From NCBI GenBank assembly GCA_023412855.1, contig JAEZRJ010000010.1, positions 1 through 64,000 on the forward strand: DNA of 64,000 nt, in the 5' to 3' direction. How positions within the stretch are numbered: position 1 is the stretch's first letter; each line of letters begins with the position of its first letter. The notes beneath the pieces were generated by a model, which worked only from the letters and a program-made list of their open reading frames with translations, ran no database searches and was not told the DNA's origin. Below are positions 58,518 to 64,000 of the stretch, one piece after another. Source of the DNA: Bacillota bacterium (GTDB lineage Bacteria; Bacillota; Clostridia; Lachnospirales; Lachnospiraceae). The position numbers and the translations under genes are program-made.

Positions 58518-59474
58518 ATGAATTTTTATTTTGCCCCTTTAGAGGGAATTACCGGATATATTTTTAGAAATGCCTACAACGCCTTTTTTCCTTGTATAGA
58601 TAAATATTTTACCCCTTTTTTGTCTCCGAACCAGAATCGTGCGTTAAGTCCGAAGGAAATGAAGGATATCCTGCCAAAGCACAACGAGGGAATGTATGTA
58701 GTTCCTCAGATTCTTACAAACAATGCGGAGCATTTTGTTCGGGCAGCAAAGGAACTTAAGGAAGAATATGGCTACCATGAAGTGAATTTGAACCTTGGCT
58801 GCCCCTCGGGCACCGTGGTGGCCAAGGGAAAGGGTGCAGGATTTCTTGCAAAACATGAAGAACTGGATGCCTTTTTTGAACAGGTATTTGAAGCTTCCGA
58901 TTTGAAAATTTCCGTGAAGACGAGGATAGGAAAGGAGTCTCCGGAGGAATTTTATGGACTGATGCATATATTTAATAAATATCCGTTCCATGAACTGATC
59001 GTTCACCCGAGGATACAGACGGATTATTACAACAATACGCCGAATAAAGAAATGTTCGGCTATGCGATTTCAGCCAGCAGAAATCCGTTATGCTACAACG
59101 GAGATATCGTCACGAAGCAGGATTACCGGCAGCTTTGCGAGGAGTTCCCTCAGATAAACAGCGTGATGCTCGGCAGAGGCTTGCTGAGAGACCCTTCGCT
59201 CATCGAAAAAATAAAAGGTGAGTCAGGGACGGATAAAGGACACCTTAAGGCGTTCCATGATAAGCTGTATGCCGACTATAAGGAGGCGTTTGCCGGTGAT
59301 GTCCATCTTCTGTTCAAGATGAAGGAATTGTGGTTTTATATGATTCATATGTTCCCCGAAGGCGAAAAATATTTAAAAAAGATAAGAAAGGCGTCGAGGC
59401 TGTGCGACTATGAAGAAATAGTAGGCAGACTGTTTCGGGAGCAGGAAATAGAACAGGGAATGTATTACCGGTAA
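58518..59474 (+). CDS. tRNA-dihydrouridine synthase family protein
   Basis: A 318-residue flavoenzyme that reduces uridines in tRNA loops. MNFYFAPLEGITGYIFRNAY is the FMN-binding start; NLNLGCPSGTVVAKGKGAGFL holds the catalytic Cys, ISVKTRIG the FMN-phosphate Lys/Arg, HPRIQTDYY and NGDIV the remaining FMN motifs, and VMLGRGLLRDPSL the end of the barrel. The C-terminal helical domain binds tRNA. It belongs to the DusC-like Clostridia group. It is in a short operon with the S66 peptidase gene. Confidence 0.92.
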   Translation: MNFYFAPLEGITGYIFRNAYNAFFPCIDKYFTPFLSPNQNRALSPKEMKDILPKHNEGMYVVPQILTNNAEHFVRAAKELKEEYGYHEVNLNLGCPSGTVVAKGKGAGFLAKHEELDAFFEQVFEASDLKISVKTRIGKESPEEFYGLMHIFNKYPFHELIVHPRIQTDYYNNTPNKEMFGYAISASRNPLCYNGDIVTKQDYRQLCEEFPQINSVMLGRGLLRDPSLIEKIKGESGTDKGHLKAFHDKLYADYKEAFAGDVHLLFKMKELWFYMIHMFPEGEKYLKKIRKASRLCDYEEIVGRLFREQEIEQGMYYR

Positions 59475-59489
59475 AAGGAGGAAGAAAAA

Positions 59490-60380
59490 ATGCTTGCGCA
59501 GACATTGAAGCCAGGAGATACCATCGGTATTATATCCCCCAGCCATGTGGCTACGGTAGAGGGATATGAGGGAATTATTTCCGGGATAGAAGCAAAAGGG
59601 TTTAAGGTAAAGAAAGGCAGGAATCTGTATAAGGATACTTATGGCTACTTAGCAAGTGAGGCCGAGCGGGCTGAGGATTTGAATGAAATGGTAGCTGATG
59701 AGGAGGTCAGACTGATCTTTTTTGGCGGCGGCTACGGAAGTGTTGAAGTGCTTCCCTATATAGATTATGAAAACATAAAGAAGAATCCCAAGCTGTTTTT
59801 GAGTTATAGCGACGGCACGTCCATTTTAAATGCTATTTACAGCAAAACGGGGCTGCTTACATATTATGGGCAGTCACCGGGGCAGTTTCAGGATTTGAAG
59901 GAATATACCTTCGAACAGTTTTCCTCACATTTGATGAGGAGAGATGCCTCCGATTTTGTGAGCAACAGCAAATGGTATTCTTTGAAACCGGGGATTTGCG
60001 ATGGTATATTGATCGGCGGTTATACATGTAATTTCGTTTTTTCCTTAAATACTCCGTATTTGCAGTTAGACCGGAGTAAAAAGTATATTTTATTTATAGA
60101 GGACTTCGAGGCCATCAGCTGCGTTGCGGCGGTGAGTTCTTATCTCTCCTGTATTGAGCAAAGCGGATTTATGGAATGTGTTTCTGGCGTACTTTTTGGC
60201 AATTATTCGGATACACTTTCCGAGCAGCTTTTGAACCGCCTTAAGAGACTTGGGGAGAAATATGACATTCCGGTAGCTTATTGCGATGATTTCGGACACG
60301 GAGAGAACCATGCGATATTTCCGATAGGAGGGCTTGCTGTTCTGGATACGATAAAAAACTCCTTGAGGTTTTTAGACTGA
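59490..60380 (+). CDS. S66-family LD-carboxypeptidase-like protein
   Basis: A 296-residue protein of the LdcA/MccF family. The nucleophile Ser lies in FLSYSDGTSI, preceded by FFGGGYGSVEVLPYIDY; the Glu is in LFIEDFEAIS and the His in FGHGENHAIFPIG. LdcA removes the D-Ala from tetrapeptides during peptidoglycan recycling; MccF relatives cleave the toxic microcin C, so either function is possible. AAAGGAGGAAG precedes the ATG, 15 bases after dus. Confidence 0.9.
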   Translation: MLAQTLKPGDTIGIISPSHVATVEGYEGIISGIEAKGFKVKKGRNLYKDTYGYLASEAERAEDLNEMVADEEVRLIFFGGGYGSVEVLPYIDYENIKKNPKLFLSYSDGTSILNAIYSKTGLLTYYGQSPGQFQDLKEYTFEQFSSHLMRRDASDFVSNSKWYSLKPGICDGILIGGYTCNFVFSLNTPYLQLDRSKKYILFIEDFEAISCVAAVSSYLSCIEQSGFMECVSGVLFGNYSDTLSEQLLNRLKRLGEKYDIPVAYCDDFGHGENHAIFPIGGLAVLDTIKNSLRFLD

Positions 60381-60789
60381 AATATGGTATACGGATTGAA
60401 ATGATACGTGGATGGAGGTTTCAAGCGGTAACTGTCTGGCGGGCTACGGGCAAATAGGAGGAGATTATTGTACGGATGGTGGAAAGTAACAATAATATGC
60501 AAGAAATGGCAAGGAAAAGCCGAGACATAAGACGGAAAATCATATAGAATATAGAAGAAATATAAATCCACCTTTTTGCGCTGCAAAATGACAGTGGGGA
60601 GTTATGTTTTAAATCGCATTTTCTTTTGAGGAAGTGGCCGCATGACTTTAGGGTATATGCGGCCGCTTCTTCGTGTAATAGGGGAGTGGTTACTGTTCGC
60701 GCAGTAACGGGAAGTGGGCGAAGCATACTTTTTGCTTTTTTAACTTAATTGCTATTTTTCTCGATTTGGGATAAAATAAAGAAAACGAA

Positions 60790-60826
60790 AACACATCGGT
60801 ATATTATTCATATACGCGGTGTGTTC
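60790..60826 (+). terminator. Terminator-like stem upstream of the greA-family gene
   Basis: AACACATCG..ATAT pairs with ATAT..CGGTGTGTT, followed by CTTTGTT. It may end a transcript or attenuate the greA-family gene 75 bases downstream. Confidence 0.55.
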
Positions 60827-60837
60827 TTTGTTAACAT

Positions 60838-60873
60838 AAGGGCAATTTGCAAAGTGGGTTGCTCGTTGTTATG
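60838..60873 (+). repeat. Extragenic repeat (CGTTGTTA family), copy 2
   Basis: 27 of 36 positions match 55672-55707. Here the flanks AACATAA/TTATGTT add an inverted repeat around it, directly before the ribosome-binding site of the next gene. Confidence 0.45.
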
Positions 60874-60899
60874 TTTAATAATGGGGAGGAATCAGGATT

Positions 60900-61403
60900 A
60901 TGAACAATCAGCTTACCTTGAACGATATTAAAAGGATGGAAGAAGAAATTGAACATAGGAAATTGGTAATTCGCAAAGAGGCGCTGGAGGCGGTAAAGGA
61001 GGCCAGGGCTCATGGGGACCTTAGCGAAAACTTTGAATATTATGCGGCGAAGCGGGAGAAGAATAAAAACGAAAGCCGGATTCGTTTTCTTGAGAGGATG
61101 ATAAAGACTGCGGAGATTATTTCTGATGAATCGAAAGAGGATGAGATCGGGGTTAATAATACGGTAGAGGTGATGTTTGAAGAGGATGGAACCTTGGAGA
61201 GTTATAAGATAGTGACGACTATGAGGGGGAATTCTCTGGAAGGGCTTATTAGTACCGAATCGCCGATCGGGAAGGCGCTGATAGGGCATAAGGTAGGAGA
61301 TCGGGTGTGCGTGCAGGTGAATGATAGTTTTAGTTATTATGTTGTTGTGAGGAAAATAGAGAAGACGGTGGATGATGGGACGGATAAGATAAGGAGTTTT
61401 TAG
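60900..61403 (+). CDS. GreA/GreB-family transcription elongation factor
   Basis: A 167-residue Gre factor. The N-terminal coiled coil (LTLNDIKRMEEEIEHRKLVIRKEALEAVKEARAHGDLSENFEYYAAKREK) carries the acidic tip Asp/Glu in GDLSENFEY that stimulates transcript cleavage by RNA polymerase; the C-terminal FKBP-like domain holds SPIGKALIGHKVGDRV. GGGGAGG precedes the ATG. It is probably a greA paralogue because the arrangement with neighbours is not the usual greA-lysS. Confidence 0.9.
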   Translation: MNNQLTLNDIKRMEEEIEHRKLVIRKEALEAVKEARAHGDLSENFEYYAAKREKNKNESRIRFLERMIKTAEIISDESKEDEIGVNNTVEVMFEEDGTLESYKIVTTMRGNSLEGLISTESPIGKALIGHKVGDRVCVQVNDSFSYYVVVRKIEKTVDDGTDKIRSF

Positions 61404-61464
61404 GGTTTGGGGGAGTGAAGGGGTGGAGGTTGTGAGATTTTATGTGCAATGGGGAGGGTTGTGA

Positions 61465-61694
61465 GAGCCTTTCTTCGGTGGATCAGGTTTCTGTTCCGGC
61501 GCTTGCGGCTGTATTTTCTAAACGGAACCGGGTATGTGGTGGGGGTGGACGGGCCGGCAGCAAAGTACATCCATGTACTTTGCTGCCTAAACGCCGCATC
61601 CTTGCGGCGTTTTCCCTGGGTGTCGGGGGTTCCGTTAAGAAAATGCAAGCCGCTCGCTGACGGAGCAGAAACCTGATCCACCGAAGAAAGGCTC
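61465..61694. repeat. Long palindromic element, family P copy 2
   Basis: The outer 29 bases at each side (61465-61493 and 61666-61694) are exact inverted repeats; the inverted similarity continues about 40 bases further inward. Inside are a perfect GCAGCAAAGTACAT/ATGTACTTTGCTGC palindrome and an AACGCCGC/GCGGCGTT hairpin. The core TCTGTTCCGGCGC...GGCTGTATTTTCTAAACG is shared with 48548-48629. The right arm is followed by TTTTTT, so it can end transcription from the greA-family gene. Confidence 0.8.
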
Positions 61695-61872
61695 TTTTTT
61701 GGCTGTGAAATTGCACATAAAATCGGCGAAGGTTACGGGCTTCACTGCCGCGCCAAAAGCAGGAGCGGGGAGAGGGACAGAGGAGGAAATAAGGGTGAGA
61801 TAAGGGTGAGATAGGGATTAAAAAGTCTTATATAGTATTATAAAGTGTATGGTGGATAATGTTTAAAATGTA

Positions 61873-61900
61873 TTGACAATTGTGGGAAAAAGTGTAGTAT
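61873..61900 (+). promoter_or_regulatory. Promoter of rbsK
   Basis: TTGACA, 16 bases, TAGTAT. Just downstream a dyad GGAAA-AGTA-TTTCC (61923-61936) could be an operator; a related GGGAA-ATG-TTCCC lies before the LacI-type gene. Confidence 0.6.
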
Positions 61901-62024
61901 GAAAATATAAAGAAATAAATTTAGGAAAAGTATTTCCCAACGCGATTTGTGGCGGATCAATTTGAGGATGATGTACTGGATGGCAATTCAATAGCCCCTC
62001 TCTTGAAGGAAGGAGATTTGTAAG

Positions 62025-62954
62025 ATGAAAAAGAAGATATTGATAATCGGAAGCTTGAATGTGGATATGGTGATTGAGATGAAGCGTATGCCTCTTGTGG
62101 GGGAGACGGTTCTTGGGACGGAGCTTACTTATATTCCTGGAGGAAAAGGTGCTAATCAGGCGTGCGCGGTAGGAAAGCTGGGTGGAGATGTGATGATGCT
62201 CGGCTGCGTGGGAGAAGATGAATTCGGGGATATACAGAAGGATAGTCTTTCGGGAAATGGAGTGGATACCGGATGCTTTAAGAGAAGTAAGACGCAGAAG
62301 ACGGGAACGGCCAGTATATATGTGGACGAGAATGGGAGAAACAGTATTGTCGTAGTTGCAGGGGCGAATAGGGAGTGCGATATTTCTTACTTGCAGGAGA
62401 ATGACGATGCGATAAGGGAGTGCGATTATGTTATTTTACAGATGGAGATACCTTATGAGACAATTTTCTATGCGGTAAAACGGGCGAGGGAGCTGGGAAA
62501 GACGGTGATATTGAATCCGGCACCGGCACCGGATTCGCTTCCTGACGAGGTTTTGGAGAAGCTTGATTATATTACGCCTAATGAGACGGAGCTTATGAAG
62601 TTATGCGGGCGAAGCGGAGAAACGATAGAGGATTTCATAGAAGGTGCCAAGGCGCTCCTGCAAAAGGGAGTCAGGAATGTGCTGGTTACTTTGGGCGAGA
62701 GGGGAGCGCTTCTTGTGAATGAGGGCATGGCGGAGATATTTCCCACAAGGAAGGTGGTTCCTGTGGATACGACGGCAGCAGGCGATTGCTTTAATGGCGC
62801 TTTTGTGGTAGCTTTGGCGGAAGGGAAGGGGCAAAAAGAGGCGGTGGTCTTTGCCAATGCGGCTTCCTCTATTGCAGTGACGCGAAACGGAGCGCAGACC
62901 TCTATCCCCGGCAGAGAGGAAACGGATGAAGTGCTCAAAAGCATGAATATATAG
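62025..62954 (+). CDS. rbsK: Ribokinase
   Basis: A 309-residue PfkB-family kinase that phosphorylates ribose at O5. KKILIIGSLNVDMVIEMKRMPLVGETVLG and PGGKGANQACAVGKLGG are the N-terminal ribokinase signature; the anion hole and base are in DTTAAGDCFNGAFV (catalytic Asp in AAGD). NPAPAP and TPNETEL are further family motifs. GAAGGAGAT precedes the ATG. A LacI-type regulator follows, as in many ribose utilisation loci. Confidence 0.94.
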   Translation: MKKKILIIGSLNVDMVIEMKRMPLVGETVLGTELTYIPGGKGANQACAVGKLGGDVMMLGCVGEDEFGDIQKDSLSGNGVDTGCFKRSKTQKTGTASIYVDENGRNSIVVVAGANRECDISYLQENDDAIRECDYVILQMEIPYETIFYAVKRARELGKTVILNPAPAPDSLPDEVLEKLDYITPNETELMKLCGRSGETIEDFIEGAKALLQKGVRNVLVTLGERGALLVNEGMAEIFPTRKVVPVDTTAAGDCFNGAFVVALAEGKGQKEAVVFANAASSIAVTRNGAQTSIPGREETDEVLKSMNI

Positions 62955-62969
62955 GACGGACGAAGGAAG

Positions 62970-62996
62970 GCATGAGGAGGAACTCATGCTTTCTTT
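62970..62996 (+). terminator. Terminator after rbsK
   Basis: GCATGAG pairs with CTCATGC, followed by TTTCTTTT. Confidence 0.7.
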
Positions 62997-63033
62997 TAAA
63001 TTAGGGAAATGTTCCCAATAGATAAAAAATAGA

Positions 63034-63100
63034 TGTGCAGCCGTGTACGGAACAAAAGCTGTGCTGCCAAAGCAATATGAAACGTACTGCTCGTTGTTAG
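63034..63100 (+). repeat. Extragenic repeat pair (GGAACAAAAGCT plus CGTTGTTA families)
   Basis: 63034-63072 repeats the unit at 36811-36851, and 63071-63100 resembles 60838-60873. Side by side they suggest one composite repeat of about 65 bases. Confidence 0.45.
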
Positions 63101-63159
63101 ATATAGGAAGAATGTGGTATAATGTTTAAGAAATTTTGCTTACGAAAGGGGAACCTTGT

Positions 63160-64000
63160 ATGAATATAAAAGACATTGCCAACTTATGCGGTGTGTCGCC
63201 ATCCACTGTATCCAAGATTCTGCACAATAAGGATGCGGACATCAGCGTGGAGACGAGAAAAAAGGTTTTGGAAATTATTAAAGAATATCAGTATGTTCCT
63301 TATTCCAAAGTGATAAACAGCGCGGCGCCTAAGACGAACATGATAGGTGTGCTTCTGTCCGAGAATACATATGACGTACAGAACATGCTTTACAGTATTG
63401 AAAAGGCGGCTTCCGAAAACGGCTATGGCGTCATGCTGTGCAATGCGGCTCAGGATGAGAAAAAGGCGGCAAAGTATTATCAAATATTTAACAATAAAGG
63501 TGTAGACGGCATTATCTCTATTTGTCAGGACGCAGAAATGCCGGAAGAAATGAAGATACCTGTTGTTCGTATACTGGATAGAAAGAGCGGAATAAGAAAC
63601 GCTGCTGCGGATCTTTATTTCGATATGAAGGAGGCCGGTTATCTTGCAGTCAGTTACCTTCTGGAGATGGGGCATGAGAGAATCGCATGCCTTTTGGAGA
63701 AGGATGAGGAGGACATAAGAGAGGGCTACCGGGAAGCATATAAGGAAAGGTTCGTTTCTCCGGATGAGGAATGGGTTTTCATGGGTACGGAGGAAGAAAT
63801 AGAGAAGGAAGGAATTGCAAAGTGCCTGAAGGAGGATGTGACGGCTATCGTATGTTCCAGCGCAGAGATGGGAAATGCCGTTTATGAGAAAGTCAGGGAA
63901 CGGGGAGATGGGGTTCCGAATAAGATATCTGTTATCAGCACAAGAGACAGTGCTCTTGCAAAAAAGATATATCCGAAGCTGACGGCCGTTCATGTGTCTG
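63160..64000 (+). CDS. LacI-family regulator (partial, runs off the right edge)
   Basis: 280 codons are visible. The N-terminal HTH is clear (MNIKDIANLCGVSPSTVSKI, followed by the hinge-side KKVLEIIKEYQYVPYSKVI), then a periplasmic-binding-protein-like domain (IGVLLSENTYDVQNMLYSIEKAASENGYGVMLC, GVDGIISICQ, AVSYLLEMGHERIACLL). The start ATG 63160 has AAAGGGGA at 8 bases. Downstream of rbsK it probably controls ribose or a related sugar. The C-terminal end lies outside the window. Confidence 0.9.
   Translation, partial: MNIKDIANLCGVSPSTVSKILHNKDADISVETRKKVLEIIKEYQYVPYSKVINSAAPKTNMIGVLLSENTYDVQNMLYSIEKAASENGYGVMLCNAAQDEKKAAKYYQIFNNKGVDGIISICQDAEMPEEMKIPVVRILDRKSGIRNAAADLYFDMKEAGYLAVSYLLEMGHERIACLLEKDEEDIREGYREAYKERFVSPDEEWVFMGTEEEIEKEGIAKCLKEDVTAIVCSSAEMGNAVYEKVRERGDGVPNKISVISTRDSALAKKIYPKLTAVHVS

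Larger units (their letters stand above)
60381..60899 (+). other. Gene-free stretch with hairpins
   Basis: No gene is supported in these 519 bases. GAAGTGGCCGCAT pairs with ATGCGGCCGCTTC at about 60639-60672 and GTTACTG pairs with CAGTAAC at about 60687-60706 (the GGTTACTGTTC repeat family). The end carries a terminator-like stem and a CGTTGTTA-family repeat. Confidence 0.5.

Noticed and set aside
63184..63993. 269-codon open frame on the minus strand
   Set aside because: It lies opposite the LacI-type gene, whose HTH and binding domain are clear on the plus strand.
1..64000. tRNA genes, rRNA genes, CRISPR arrays
   Set aside because: I looked for GGTTCGA-type T-arms, rRNA signature stretches and regularly spaced direct repeats with unique spacers and found none; the regular repeats at 28302-29885 are coding and contiguous.

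Overview
The window is chromosomal DNA of a low-GC Gram-positive anaerobe, most likely a Lachnospiraceae-type Clostridia. Evidence: the order rpsD-rpoA-rplQ ... ecfA1-ecfA2-ecfT-truA-rplM-rpsI, strong AGGAGG ribosome-binding sites, TTGACA/TATAAT promoters, a T-box, an archaeal-type second AspRS and an extended bL17. No rRNA, tRNA or CRISPR array was seen. Both edges cut genes: rpsD on the left, a LacI-type regulator on the right.

Layout. 1-10.2 kb is core: end of the ribosomal/rpoA operon, an aldose-epimerase-like gene, a TIM-barrel-like protein, an M15 peptidase, the ECF transporter module, truA and rplM-rpsI. At 10.15 kb the 3' end of rpsI is repeated at 12.11 kb, which suggests a small integrated islet holding a type I toxin-antitoxin pair and a transglutaminase-like protein. 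12.1-18.4 kb is an AT-rich block with a TGS-less threonyl-tRNA synthetase under a T-box, a 2H phosphoesterase, a CD3324-type HTH protein, a DUF1062 protein and a second AspRS; the last three each lie behind a tiny leader ORF with competing hairpins. 18.4-31.6 kb is a GC-rich mobile element: large serine recombinase, RepA-like ATPase, DUF6076-like protein, a histidine kinase/response regulator pair, a receiver-only protein and a 1649-residue SLH/Ig-repeat surface protein.

31.6-36.7 kb carries rsgA behind another leader ORF with two terminators, two acetyltransferases, a YcaQ-type glycosylase and a RidA protein. 36.9-48.3 kb is one chemosensory operon (TetR, CheY, CheA, hybrid kinase, receiver, CheW, MCP, CheR, CheB) with no flagellar genes nearby. 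48.3-64 kb mixes acetyltransferases, a hydrolase, a second MCP, a MarR/flavin reductase pair, a MutS2-like ATPase with a KOW-like segment but no Smr domain behind a long structured leader, Dus, an S66 carboxypeptidase, a GreA-family factor and rbsK/LacI. Several palindromic extragenic repeat families are scattered from 34 kb onward.

The most interesting theme is that at least five separate genes in one window (CD3324-type, DUF1062, AspRS, RsgA, MutS2-like) sit behind short leader ORFs followed by competing hairpins or terminators, and a sixth (ThrRS) behind a T-box. Most of these products act on ribosomes or tRNA, so the window looks like a collection of translation-stress genes controlled by attenuation. 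That unifying reading is inference; the leader ORFs, ribosome-binding sites and hairpins are visible directly.
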